Source: Azospirillum oleiclasticum (GTDB taxonomy: Bacteria > Pseudomonadota > Alphaproteobacteria > Azospirillales > Azospirillaceae). Taken from it: 64,000 nucleotides of DNA. The stretch lies in the NCBI RefSeq assembly GCF_013423485.1, contig NZ_JABFFR010000041.1, positions 1 to 64,000 of the forward strand. The letters are read 5' to 3'. Below are positions 1 to 8,327 of this stretch, in pieces. The translations under genes and the position numbers were made by a program. Position 1 is the stretch's first letter. Every line of letters starts with the position of its first letter. The notes beneath the pieces are model-generated. The model made no database searches, was not told the origin of the DNA, and worked only from the letters and a program-made list of their open reading frames with translations.

Positions 1-732
1 CGGCAGCGCCCGCACCCGCCACAGCCGCCCGCCGTCGGCCGCGACCGCCCCCTGTCCGCCCAGCGTCATCACGCAGGCGGTGCCGAGATCGGCCGCCAGC
101 CGGTGGCACAGGGCCAGACCGTCGCCGCCGGTTCCCGCAGCACCCCCCACCAGCGCGGCGCCCTCCAGCTCGTTGACCACCAGCACATCGACGCTGTTCG
201 CCACCGCCGTGGCGAGATGCACCGCCGCATCGGCGTCCAGCGCCGGGGCGGGGGCGAGGTTGAGCAGCGCGCGGGCGCCGGCCGCCCTGGCCCGCCGCAG
301 CAGCGCCAGCGTCTCCGCCAAGGGCACCTCCATCTGCGCCACCACGGTGACGCCGGGGCGCAGCGTCGCGTCGGCCACGTCCTCGGCGCGCAGCTCCAGG
401 TTGGCGCCGCTGGCCACGGTTATGCAGTTCTCGGCACGGTCGTCCACCGCGATGGTGGCGATGCCGGTGGGGTTGGCCCCCGCCGTCACGCCGGCGGCAT
501 CGACGCCGTTGTCCGTCAGGTTGGCGCGCAGCCGCTGGCCGAACCCGTCGTCGCCGACCCGCCCGACCATGGCGGTGGCGGCCCCGGCGCGCGCCGCGGC
601 CACCGCCTGGTTGTTGCCCTTGCCACCCGGCAGGGTGCGGTAGGACGGGCACAGCACCGTCTCTCCCGGCCGCGGCAGGCTCGGCACCCGCATGATCAGG
701 TCCATGTTCAGCGATCCGAACACCAGGATCAC
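1..732 (-). CDS. rbsK: Ribokinase (PfkB family), 3' end outside window
   Basis: This protein would phosphorylate D-ribose to ribose-5-phosphate in the cytoplasm. The translation opens VILVFGSLNMDLIMRVPSLP, the usual ribokinase N-terminus, and continues with PGGKGNNQAVAAARAG, the GGKGxNQA sugar-binding motif of the PfkB family. It stays open for 244 codons to the window edge, so the C-terminal GAGD catalytic motif is not visible. I chose the GTG at 732 because GGAGAAGGAGA sits just upstream; an in-frame GTG at 750 is the alternative. The gene is divergent from a DeoR-type repressor, the usual arrangement for a sugar-catabolic locus, so it is probably controlled by that neighbour. Family assignment is secure; ribose as substrate is inferred. 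Confidence 0.9.
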   Translation of the reverse strand, partial: MILVFGSLNMDLIMRVPSLPRPGETVLCPSYRTLPGGKGNNQAVAAARAGAATAMVGRVGDDGFGQRLRANLTDNGVDAAGVTAGANPTGIATIAVDDRAENCITVASGANLELRAEDVADATLRPGVTVVAQMEVPLAETLALLRRARAAGARALLNLAPAPALDADAAVHLATAVANSVDVLVVNELEGAALVGGAAGTGGDGLALCHRLAADLGTACVMTLGGQGAVAADGGRLWRVRALP

Positions 733-915
733 GGGCGTCTCCTTCTCCACTGTCCTTGCCGGATTTGGTAGCGCGTTTCGCCCCCGCCCGCCATGGCCTG
801 CCGTGGCGTCGGCGGAGAAATCGTTCTGCCGGCCAACGATCGGTGCTGTTCCCGCCGCGCCACTTCGTTAGGATGCCGCCGGCTTCCAACCCCCGAGCGA
901 GAGACCGGCAGCACC
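733..915. promoter_or_regulatory. Divergent promoter region rbsK / deoR-type gene
   Basis: This 183-bp stretch separates two divergently transcribed genes and must hold both promoters and any DeoR-type operator. I see no convincing -35/-10 pair or clear dyad, so only the position supports the call. Confidence 0.4.
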
Positions 916-1707
916 ATGGACCTGACGACGCCCCGGCAGACCGAGATCCTGGCGCTGGCGCGGTCGAGCGGGCGGGTCACGGTGGACGATCTCGCCGCCC
1001 GCTTCGCCGTCACCCCCCAGACCATCCGCAAGGACCTGAACGACCTGTGCGACCGCCGCCTGCTCCAGCGCGTGCATGGCGGGGCGGTGGTCGGCTCGGG
1101 CACCGAGAATCTGGGCTACGAGGCGCGCCGCATGATGGCGCGGGAGGAGAAGCGCCGCATCGGCGCCCGCGCGGCGGAGCTGATCCCCGACAACTCCTCG
1201 CTCTTCATCAACATCGGCACGACGACGGAGGAGGTGGCGCGCTGCCTGCTCGGCCGCAGCGGGCTGGTGGTGGTCACCAACAACATCAACGTCGCCAACC
1301 TCCTGCACGCCGAGCCGGGGATCGAGGTGATCGTCGCCGGCGGTGTGGTGCGCCGCTCCGACGGCGGCATCGTGGGCGAGGCGACGGCCGACTTCTTCCG
1401 CCAGTTCAAGGTCGACCACGCGGTGATCGGCGCGTCCGCCATCGACGGCGACGGCGCGCTGCTCGACTTCGACTACCGCGAGGTGCGGGTGTCGCAGGCG
1501 ATCATCGCCAACGCCCGCCACGTCATCCTGGTCGCCGACCGCAGCAAGTTCGACCGCACGGCCCCCGTGCGCATCGGCCACATGAGCCAGATCCACACCT
1601 TCGTCACCGACGGGCTGCCGTCCGACGCGGTGGCGACCCTGTGCCGCGAGGCCGGCATCCGGGTGGAGCAGGTGCAGGGCGACCCCGTCGATGGCGAGGC
1701 GACCTGA
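916..1707 (+). CDS. DeoR/GlpR-family transcriptional repressor
   Basis: This 263-residue regulator has an N-terminal winged helix-turn-helix (about residues 6-57; RQTEILALARSSGRVTVDDL and the recognition helix TPQTIRKDLNDL). A C-terminal DeoR sensor domain follows, with the sugar-phosphate-binding signature FINIGTTTEEVA and later VGEATADFF. Length matches the family (about 250-265). I start at the ATG at 916 (MDLTTPRQ), because the longer open frame from 793 adds residues unlike the family. DeoR proteins typically repress adjacent sugar genes until a phosphorylated sugar binds. The divergent ribokinase gene makes a pentose or related phosphate the likely effector. The ligand is inference. Confidence 0.9.
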   Translation: MDLTTPRQTEILALARSSGRVTVDDLAARFAVTPQTIRKDLNDLCDRRLLQRVHGGAVVGSGTENLGYEARRMMAREEKRRIGARAAELIPDNSSLFINIGTTTEEVARCLLGRSGLVVVTNNINVANLLHAEPGIEVIVAGGVVRRSDGGIVGEATADFFRQFKVDHAVIGASAIDGDGALLDFDYREVRVSQAIIANARHVILVADRSKFDRTAPVRIGHMSQIHTFVTDGLPSDAVATLCREAGIRVEQVQGDPVDGEAT

Positions 1708-1748
1708 CGCGGGACGTTTCCGCGCCCTGTCCGCTATCCTTCCCTCCC

Positions 1749-2597
1749 ATGAAGCTCGACATCACGCTGCGCAGCCTCGCCGGCACCGGCTCCCCCGCGC
1801 TGATCCGCCAGATCGCGGGCGCCGGAGCCGTGGCCGACCTGCCGACCGAGTTTCCCAACGTCCGCGACCGCCGCGTGGATACGCTGGTGCGGCTGGAGGA
1901 CGGGCGCATCCTGCACCTGGAATGGCAGTCGGTGCCGGACGCCGCGATGCCGCGCCGCATGCTCTGGTACTGGCTGCTGATCACCGAGGCCCATCCCGGC
2001 GTTCCCCTGGAGCAGGTGGTCGTCCAGATCGGCAACGCCCCGCGCGTCCCCGACCGGCTGGACACGGACACCCTGTCCTTCCGCTACCGCGTCATCGACA
2101 GCCGCGACCTCGACCCGGCGCCGCTGCTCGACAGCCCGGCGGTCGAGGACAACATCCTTGCCATCCTGTCCGGCCGGGATCACCTTACGGCCAGGATCGC
2201 CGCCATCCTCGCCCGCATCGCCCCGCTGGAGGAGCGCGAGCGCCGCGACGCCCTGACGAGGCTCATGGTGTTGGCGGGGTCCCGCGGATTCATCCATCTG
2301 GTTCTGGAGGAGGTCAAGGACATGCCGATCCACATCGACGTCAGTCAGGACCCCTACCTCAGCGAGCTCGCCCGCCGGAACTGGGTCCAGGGGAAGGCCG
2401 AAGGCAGGGTCGAGGGGAAGGCCGAGGGTGAAGCCCTCATCCTGATCCGTCTGGTCGAGCGGCGGTTCGGTCCGCTGGCACCGGAACTGCGCGAGCGCGT
2501 CCTGTCCGCGGAGCCGGCTATGGTGGAGGGCTGGGCCGACCGGCTTTTCGACGCCGACAGCCTGGACGCCCTGTTCGCCAACGGCTCCGGCAACTGA
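1749..2597 (+). CDS. Rpn/PD-(D/E)XK transposase-like nuclease, DUF4351-type C-terminus
   Basis: A 282-residue protein of the Rpn (recombination-promoting nuclease) or YhgA-like group. The N-terminal half carries a PD-(D/E)XK-like core: FPNVRDRRVDTLVRLEDGRI followed by LHLEWQS, where the D and the E-x-Q pair are the expected catalytic residues. The C-terminus has tandem charged repeats (GKAEGRVEGKAEGEA, about residues 215-230) followed by LIRLVERRFGPL, the helical tail typical of DUF4351 proteins. The start at 1749 is 41 bp after the previous stop. Such genes are multicopy and mobile in many bacteria. Characterised relatives cleave DNA and stimulate RecA-independent recombination; activity here is not shown. 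Confidence 0.75.
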   Translation: MKLDITLRSLAGTGSPALIRQIAGAGAVADLPTEFPNVRDRRVDTLVRLEDGRILHLEWQSVPDAAMPRRMLWYWLLITEAHPGVPLEQVVVQIGNAPRVPDRLDTDTLSFRYRVIDSRDLDPAPLLDSPAVEDNILAILSGRDHLTARIAAILARIAPLEERERRDALTRLMVLAGSRGFIHLVLEEVKDMPIHIDVSQDPYLSELARRNWVQGKAEGRVEGKAEGEALILIRLVERRFGPLAPELRERVLSAEPAMVEGWADRLFDADSLDALFANGSGN

Positions 2598-2983
2598 GCC
2601 TCCGCAGTCCCCCGATCACAGGATCATCGTGTTTCCGTCCGCTTCCGTACCCGCCCACCGCCTCAGCGTCGCCCCGATGATGGACTGGTAAATTTATCGA
2701 GTGAAATCAGATCATTATATGGCGTCGTGTGCAGTTTCTGCGCAGGTTCGTTCTTGTTCTCCCTCCTCTTCGTTCCTTCGCTGTAGGAGCAGGAGACCGT
2801 CAGGCGCGCGTCAGAGCCACACTCCTGTTCGCCGAAAGACGCGTGGGCATGGCGGGTCGATCCTCAGGCTCATATCGCCTTGGATTCGCGAGACGAAAAT
2901 GCGCGTGACGGAAACCGGGTGATTGGAAGCGGCCTATCGGGTTCGGACTCGTCGGAGAACCTTCGATGCTCCCCGGCTTGGCA
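2598..2983. other. Gene-free region between Rpn gene and defence cassette
   Basis: No credible gene lies in these 386 bp. There is an AT-rich patch at about 2687-2722, unusual for this window. This could be the left junction of the accessory block, but I found no clear attachment repeat, tRNA or terminator. Short open frames here have no recognisable content. Confidence 0.4.
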
Positions 2984-5900
2984 CTACTCCTCTTCGAACC
3001 GTCCCGAATCCACGGAGAATCCTAGGTCGCGGAGATTGTCGCGCACGATGCTCATCACGTCGCCGGGGAAGCCATGCGGGGCGTCGGCGTGGATTTCCAG
3101 GGTGATCCGGATCCGTGCGCCGTCCGGCCGTGCCAATTCGGACACCACGCCCTGGGCGACCTGGGGGACCTTGGCGACCCAGCGGACCGGGTCGAGATCG
3201 AGCGAGGCGAAGAAGCGGGTCTTCGCCTTGTCCGCAACGACGGCGTCCGTCGCCGCGATGGTTCCGTTCGGCGGCTTGGCCAGGGGCGCGGCGGTGCCGG
3301 GCGTCGCGGCGAACGACGGGGCGGCGAACGACGGGGCGGTGAGCGGCTGGGCGGGGGAGGGCACCAGCGTCTCGGCGAGCCCGCGGCGGAGCAGCACGCT
3401 GTCGGCGTCGAACGAGACGGTGATGGCCGGCCGGAACGTGACATCCCGGTAGCCGGCTCCGCTCCCGTCGAGGCGGGCGAGGGCGAACAGGGACTCCTCG
3501 CCGGTCAGCGCGACGCCGGCGTTGATCGCCTCGGCGAGAACGGCACGGTCGCGCAGCCGGGGAAGATAGACGTACTCGGCGAACCAGGAGGCCACCTGCG
3601 CCACGGACAGGTGCGGTGCATCCTCGGGCCACAGTCGGCGCAGGAGGCCGGTCAGGTTCTTGGCGCCGAGCTTCTCCTGAATGGCCTCGCCCTTGAACTT
3701 CTCGAACGCGGCGACGTGGAGCGGCTGGTCGCCCGGCCGGACGGCCACATGCTCCAGCTCGAAGGGCTTCCGGTCCGCCCCCGCGTCGAGATCCTTGTGG
3801 GGATAGAACCCGTGGATCCAGGCCGAGCGCACGGCCTTCTGGGCGCCCAGCGCGCCGTTGCGGTCCTTTTCCTTGGCGTCGCGTTCCTGCGTCGCGGTCA
3901 GGGGCAGGACGTTGTCCTGCGCGTCCCGGACGATGCCGCGCCACGCCAGGGCCTTGCGGACGGCCGAGCGCGCCGTCTCCAGGGCGCCGATGTCCGGTGC
4001 CAGGAACACCAACGTGTTCCGGCGCAGCCGCTGGGTCTGCCCCCGGCGGAGCAGCGTGTCCTCGACCATCCGCGTCGCCGCGCTGTCGGCCGCACCCCGT
4101 CCGGCGTGGGGGTGGGCGGGACCGAGGATCACGAGGCCCAGCTCGGGCGTGTCGTCCACCTCCGCCGGATCGTCCGGCGCGGCGTGGACGCGGGCGAAGG
4201 CGCGGCGGGGTTTGCCGTCCTCCCGCAACAGGCGGACGATCTCCGCGTCCACCTCGTCGACGGACAGGGCGCGCGCCCGGTCCTCGGCCAGCTTGTTGAC
4301 GGTGGGTTGCGGCGACAGCCAATAGCGGCCGGAGTCCTCGTACAGGAAGGCCGCCCGTTCCGCGTATTCCCGCAGCGCGTTGCCGAACACGTCGAGCTGG
4401 TCGCCGGGCATGGCGCAGGCAAGGCGGATGCTCGGCCCGGTGATGCCCTTCGTCGCCTGCTGGGCGGTGGGCACCGAACAGATGAACAGGGCGCGCGCGA
4501 CACGGGTGGCGGCGCGTGCGCGGGCGATGTTTCGGGTGGGATTCGCCTCCATCTGGGCCGGCAGCGCACCGTTGCCGTCCACCTCTCGGTCGATCACCGC
4601 GCCGTAGCTGGGGTCGAGCGGCTCCATCAGCGTCGCCCGCACCCGGTCGTTGCGGATGGGGACATGGGCGGGCAGGATCAACGGATCCTGCCGTTCCTCG
4701 TCCCACAGGGTGGTGACCACCTTGGCCAGCAGCTTCAGCACGCCGCGGGTCCGGTGGAACTTCTGGAAGCCCGACCAGTCCTTGGCAAGCCGCGACAGCA
4801 GCTCCGGGTGGAAGGGATAGCAGCGCCGCAACTCCTCCAGATAGGCCGGCTCCGACACGCGCGGTGGGAACTCGCCGCGGTTGCGGCGGTAGAGGTCGTG
4901 GAACGCCTTGATCGTCTGCTCGCGCGCCTTCTCGCTGCGTGGATCCAGGGCGGCGAAGAGACGGTGGGTGACGATCACCATGGTCTCGTCACCCGAGGCC
5001 GGCAGCAGCGGCGACTGGATGCGGCCGAAGATCTTCTCCAGACGGATCAGGGTCTCCAGCCCCTTTTCGGCGCCGGCCTCCTCCTTCGTCTCGGGAAGCG
5101 AGGCGACCACGGCCACGCCGGGCACCCGCGCCGCGGCCTCCGTCAACTCCTGACAGAAGGAGAGGTGGGATTCGTAGCGCGGACCCGTCAGTTGCCGGAC
5201 ATAGGCCGTCACCTCGTCCAGCAGGATCAGGCAGGGCGCGGCGCGGCGCATCACCTCCTCCAGCGTGACCGAGCCGGGGCTGCTGCCGGCGGCCTCCGCC
5301 TCGGCCACGATGGCCAGTCCCTCCTCCCTCAGGAGCTGCCAGGCGAGGCTTCCCCAGACGGTGCGGACGGTGTGCCCGCCCTCGCGCACCAGCGGCACGT
5401 CGGGGCCGCGGTCGGTGCCGACGAAGACGGCGACCCGCGCCGGCTTCCAGTCCCACTGTCCTTTCGAGGCCGTGCGCACCACCTCGCTCAGGACCGGAAG
5501 CTCGGCCGGCGCCGTCAGCCCGGCCATGTGGTAGAGGGCGAGCAGGCTGTGCGTCTTGCCGCCGCCGAAGCCGGTCTGCAGCCCGATGACCGGCTCTCCG
5601 CCGGCCCCGGTCAGCCGCTCGTAGACGCTGCGCAACGCGCGCAGCAGGCCGTTGGTCGGCAGCGTCATCTGGAAGAAGGCGCGGGCGGTGGCGTACTCCT
5701 CCGCCGCCGAACCGGCGATCACGGCGGTCAGGTTGGCGGCGAACTCCGCGTCGGTGAAGCGGTTCTCCAGCACGTCCACCCGCGGGAAGGCCACGGTGCG
5801 CCAGGGTTCCAGACGCACCGATCCGTCCGTATCGGATGCCTCCAGCGTCATCGCCGCCTGGCGGGAGCCGCGGTGCGGCCCCTCCTCGAACCCCGCCGGT

Positions 5901-6391
5901 CGGTCCGTCTCCGCCGTCTCCGCCGGCGGAGCGGCGGGCTGCGGTGCCGCGGCCGCCTCGGGAGCGGCCGCCGGCCCGGCGGTGCGCTCGGCCTCCCACA
6001 GGGCCTTCAGGCGCGCGACCTCGTCCGGGGCCTTCACGGCGCGGGCGAGTTCCAGATAGGCGTCGATGTAGCGCAGGGCGTCCCGCACCTCGACCGGGCG
6101 GGCGGCGTGGGCGACCGCGTTCCGCCCGTCCCGCGCGCCATAGGCGAAGACCCGCGCCTGGAGCGGCAGGTGGTCCTTGAACACCTCGTTCCAGTTCTGG
6201 ATCAGGGTCAGCAGCAGGCCGTAGAGGTCGAGATCGCCCTTGGGGTCGCCGCCCTTGGCGCGGCTGGCGTACATCCGCCAACCGCGCCCGAACTTCGCCT
6301 CCATGTGCCGCCCCACGAAGGGGGCGAGCGCCTTGGCGAGCACGAACTCGGCCTCGGCTAGCCGCTTGCGGGTCTCGATCTCGTTGGACAT
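2984..6391 (-). CDS. DUF499 ATPase with N-terminal Swt1-type HEPN domain (defence-associated)
   Basis: A 1135-residue protein, last in a five-gene minus-strand cassette. Residues about 5-120 resemble the Swt1-family HEPN domain and contain RNAVAH (R90 to H95), an Rx4H motif as in HEPN ribonucleases. An Ala/Pro-rich linker (about 138-165) leads to the DUF499 ATPase. That domain has the Walker A-like GFGGGKTH (274-281), which follows VIGLQT, and the Walker B-like CLILLDEVTAYVRQL. The C-terminal half is long and of unclear fold, ending in a domain with LEIHADAPHGFPGD. The start is 15 bp after the PIN-gene stop, so the two are probably cotranscribed. DUF499 proteins recur with DUF1156 methyltransferases and helicases in predicted antiphage systems. 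ATP hydrolysis and RNase activity are inferred from motifs only. Confidence 0.85.
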   Translation of the reverse strand: MSNEIETRKRLAEAEFVLAKALAPFVGRHMEAKFGRGWRMYASRAKGGDPKGDLDLYGLLLTLIQNWNEVFKDHLPLQARVFAYGARDGRNAVAHAARPVEVRDALRYIDAYLELARAVKAPDEVARLKALWEAERTAGPAAAPEAAAAPQPAAPPAETAETDRPAGFEEGPHRGSRQAAMTLEASDTDGSVRLEPWRTVAFPRVDVLENRFTDAEFAANLTAVIAGSAAEEYATARAFFQMTLPTNGLLRALRSVYERLTGAGGEPVIGLQTGFGGGKTHSLLALYHMAGLTAPAELPVLSEVVRTASKGQWDWKPARVAVFVGTDRGPDVPLVREGGHTVRTVWGSLAWQLLREEGLAIVAEAEAAGSSPGSVTLEEVMRRAAPCLILLDEVTAYVRQLTGPRYESHLSFCQELTEAAARVPGVAVVASLPETKEEAGAEKGLETLIRLEKIFGRIQSPLLPASGDETMVIVTHRLFAALDPRSEKAREQTIKAFHDLYRRNRGEFPPRVSEPAYLEELRRCYPFHPELLSRLAKDWSGFQKFHRTRGVLKLLAKVVTTLWDEERQDPLILPAHVPIRNDRVRATLMEPLDPSYGAVIDREVDGNGALPAQMEANPTRNIARARAATRVARALFICSVPTAQQATKGITGPSIRLACAMPGDQLDVFGNALREYAERAAFLYEDSGRYWLSPQPTVNKLAEDRARALSVDEVDAEIVRLLREDGKPRRAFARVHAAPDDPAEVDDTPELGLVILGPAHPHAGRGAADSAATRMVEDTLLRRGQTQRLRRNTLVFLAPDIGALETARSAVRKALAWRGIVRDAQDNVLPLTATQERDAKEKDRNGALGAQKAVRSAWIHGFYPHKDLDAGADRKPFELEHVAVRPGDQPLHVAAFEKFKGEAIQEKLGAKNLTGLLRRLWPEDAPHLSVAQVASWFAEYVYLPRLRDRAVLAEAINAGVALTGEESLFALARLDGSGAGYRDVTFRPAITVSFDADSVLLRRGLAETLVPSPAQPLTAPSFAAPSFAATPGTAAPLAKPPNGTIAATDAVVADKAKTRFFASLDLDPVRWVAKVPQVAQGVVSELARPDGARIRITLEIHADAPHGFPGDVMSIVRDNLRDLGFSVDSGRFEEE

Positions 6392-6406
6392 GCCGTTCCC
6401 TTGTCT

Positions 6407-6889
6407 TCAGCGGCCCTTGCCCGGAACCCGGCCGCACAGAAATACCACGTCGATTCCGTTGCGCTTCAAGGCAACGTCATGATCCCACCAGTCGCTGTCC
6501 ACGGCATTCAGGACCGGCGCACCGGACTTCATGGCGACCGTGGCGCAGACCCGGTCGCTCGGGTCGAACGACGCAAGGGCCGGATCCTTCGGGAAGTCGA
6601 TCACATGGCCGTCCGGGTCGCACGGTGCGTCGACCTGCCGGACCCGCCTCGGGTTGGCGAAATTCCGCGGCACGTGCTGGTAGAACTGGTCGCCCACCCC
6701 GGGCTGACCGTCCTGGTTGAGGTGGGTGCGGTATTCCTTGAGCATATGACGGCCGCTGTCCAGCACGGCGACGCCATTGCGCACCATCTCCGTCAGGGCC
6801 TTGATGCACGCCTTGCGGCATTCGGGGCTGTAGATCCCGTCCCGGCCGTTCGCGACGATCGGCACGTTGGTATCGACGGCGCCCTTCAT
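6407..6889 (-). CDS. PIN-domain nuclease
   Basis: A 160-residue protein with the acidic pattern of a PIN fold: D6 in the opening strand (MKGAVDTNVPIVANG), E52 in MLKEYRTHL, D109/D112 in FDPSDRVCATVA, and D131/D133 in LNAVDSDWWDH. These match the D-E-D-D metal site of PIN ribonucleases. The gene overlaps the stop of the upstream ATPase by 4 bp (ATGA), so it is translationally coupled to it. No small antitoxin is next to it, so it is unlike a VapC module. The coupling suggests a two-component ATPase plus nuclease effector inside the defence cassette, comparable in logic to ATPase-effector pairs of other antiphage systems. Substrate (tRNA, mRNA or DNA) is unknown. Confidence 0.75.
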   Translation of the reverse strand: MKGAVDTNVPIVANGRDGIYSPECRKACIKALTEMVRNGVAVLDSGRHMLKEYRTHLNQDGQPGVGDQFYQHVPRNFANPRRVRQVDAPCDPDGHVIDFPKDPALASFDPSDRVCATVAMKSGAPVLNAVDSDWWDHDVALKRNGIDVVFLCGRVPGKGR

Positions 6890-8235
6890 GACCGGCTGAT
6901 CCGGTCCAGGCGGGCCAATTCCGCCGCGGCGGTTTCACCGAAGGCGTCGCCGAAGAAGTTGTCGGGCCAATTCTCGATCTCGCCCAGTTCGTTCAGCCGG
7001 AGCGGTTCCGCGTAGGAGGCACCGCGTTGCGCCGAAATGAAATAGAGCTTCGCGTCTTCGGCCGAGGCCGCGGCTTCGGCGATCCGGCGCTGGAGGCGCA
7101 GCAGGAGGTGTTCGCTGTGGGTCTCGACGATCACCTGGATGCCCCGGTGCTTCGTCACATACAGGATGAGATCGGCCAACACGCCCTGCGCGCGCGGATG
7201 CAGGTGCAGTTCCGGTTGCTCGATCAGAACGGTGCTGCCCTTGTCGACGTAGTAGAGAAGCACGATGACCGGCAACACCTGCGACAAGCCGAAGCCCACA
7301 TCGGTCAGCGCGACCTCGGCGGCGCCAGCCGACGTGGTGAGCTTGACGCCCCAGTAATTGGCGCCCGGTGCGATTTCCTCCACCGTGAAGCTGTCCACCA
7401 GACCCATGTCCTTCAGCCAGTGGGCGATCACCGACTGGAAGGGCTGATATCGTCCGCGGGGCCTGATTTGACGCCGGTCGTCTTCGAGAGTGGCGGCCAG
7501 GATCGCCTCGATGGCACGCTCGCCCATCTGGCCCACATCGGAAGGGCGCGTTCTCGACCATGGGTAGTCGCGGCGCGGGTGCATCCGCAATGGACCGAGA
7601 TAGTACAAATATCTGAATTGCTCTTCGAACGCCCATACAAGATCGCTCAGGAATCCGGCGTTCTGGTAGTATCCCTTGATCTGGTCCGGATAAGCGTATG
7701 ATTTTTCCGGACCGGCCAGGTCGCCCTTCCGTCCACGGGTTCTTTTGAATTGAAAAGGCTTCACATTTTCCGCGGTCAACTCGAACCCTGACGCGCCGTC
7801 GCGGGGGCACAGCCGGAACGACGCGCCGCCCAGCGTGTAGCCGAGTTCGCGGGCTTTCGGCGCGGTGTTCTCGCTGTCGACCCGGCTCGACACGCTCAGC
7901 CGGTCGCCCGTCGCGAAAGGCTTCTGGTCGGCGCTTTCGGGGTCGACCAGTTCCAGGTCCTCCCAATAGCGGAAGTCGAGCGTCCACTCGAAGGGACGAG
8001 TCTCGTCATGACCATGCAGCAGATCGCGCATGGTGCCGAGGTTCGCGTAGGCGCCGTCGAGAGCCAGGGCGATGTTGCGGTCCGACGACTCCACCGTCTG
8101 TTTGAGCAGCAGCAGGAACTGCTGGATCGTCGACTTGCCGGCGCTGTTCGGGCCGAAGAGCACGGTGACGGGGCCGAGCTCCAGGTCCAGTTCCCGGAAA
8201 GCCTTGAAGTTCCTCAGCCTCAGTCGCGTCAACAT
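6886..8235 (-). CDS. ABC/OLD-like AAA ATPase with DUF3696 C-terminus
   Basis: A 449-residue ATPase of the SMC/ABC type. MLTRLRLRNFKAFRELDLEL is the usual opening, followed by Walker A GPNSAGKST (about 29-37). The signature-like FGLSQVLPVIVLL, Walker B TVLIEQPELHLHPRAQ and the H-loop ETHSEHLLLRLQRR come near residues 315-400. The end, GEIENWPDNFFGDAF, is the DUF3696 hallmark. I start at the ATG at 8235; the open frame extends further upstream but without family similarity. It lies 92 bp after the methyltransferase gene and overlaps the PIN gene by 4 bp. The protein is probably the sensor or regulator of the PIN nuclease. What it senses cannot be read from the sequence. Confidence 0.85.
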   Translation of the reverse strand: MLTRLRLRNFKAFRELDLELGPVTVLFGPNSAGKSTIQQFLLLLKQTVESSDRNIALALDGAYANLGTMRDLLHGHDETRPFEWTLDFRYWEDLELVDPESADQKPFATGDRLSVSSRVDSENTAPKARELGYTLGGASFRLCPRDGASGFELTAENVKPFQFKRTRGRKGDLAGPEKSYAYPDQIKGYYQNAGFLSDLVWAFEEQFRYLYYLGPLRMHPRRDYPWSRTRPSDVGQMGERAIEAILAATLEDDRRQIRPRGRYQPFQSVIAHWLKDMGLVDSFTVEEIAPGANYWGVKLTTSAGAAEVALTDVGFGLSQVLPVIVLLYYVDKGSTVLIEQPELHLHPRAQGVLADLILYVTKHRGIQVIVETHSEHLLLRLQRRIAEAAASAEDAKLYFISAQRGASYAEPLRLNELGEIENWPDNFFGDAFGETAAAELARLDRISRS

Positions 8236-8327
8236 GCGGTCATCCCTTGAGTCGTCTTCGCGGGACGGTGGAGTGCCGATCTCGGGCGAGCCGGCGCGAA
8301 GCTTGTACCACTTTTCTGGCGACGGCT

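Noticed and set aside
2701..2922. Possible 73-residue gene in the gap before the defence cassette
   Set aside because: No ribosome-binding site, atypical composition (Ser/Arg/Cys-rich) and no family pattern.
2925..2965. tRNA-like GGTTCGGACTC stretch as a possible attachment site
   Set aside because: The T-loop consensus TTCGA is not met, and no acceptor or anticodon stem can be drawn.
3074..6361. Long plus-strand open frame (about 1095 codons) opposite the DUF499 gene
   Set aside because: The translation is a Gly/Arg/Gln-rich shadow without domains, typical of GC-rich antisense frames. The minus strand has clear ATPase motifs.
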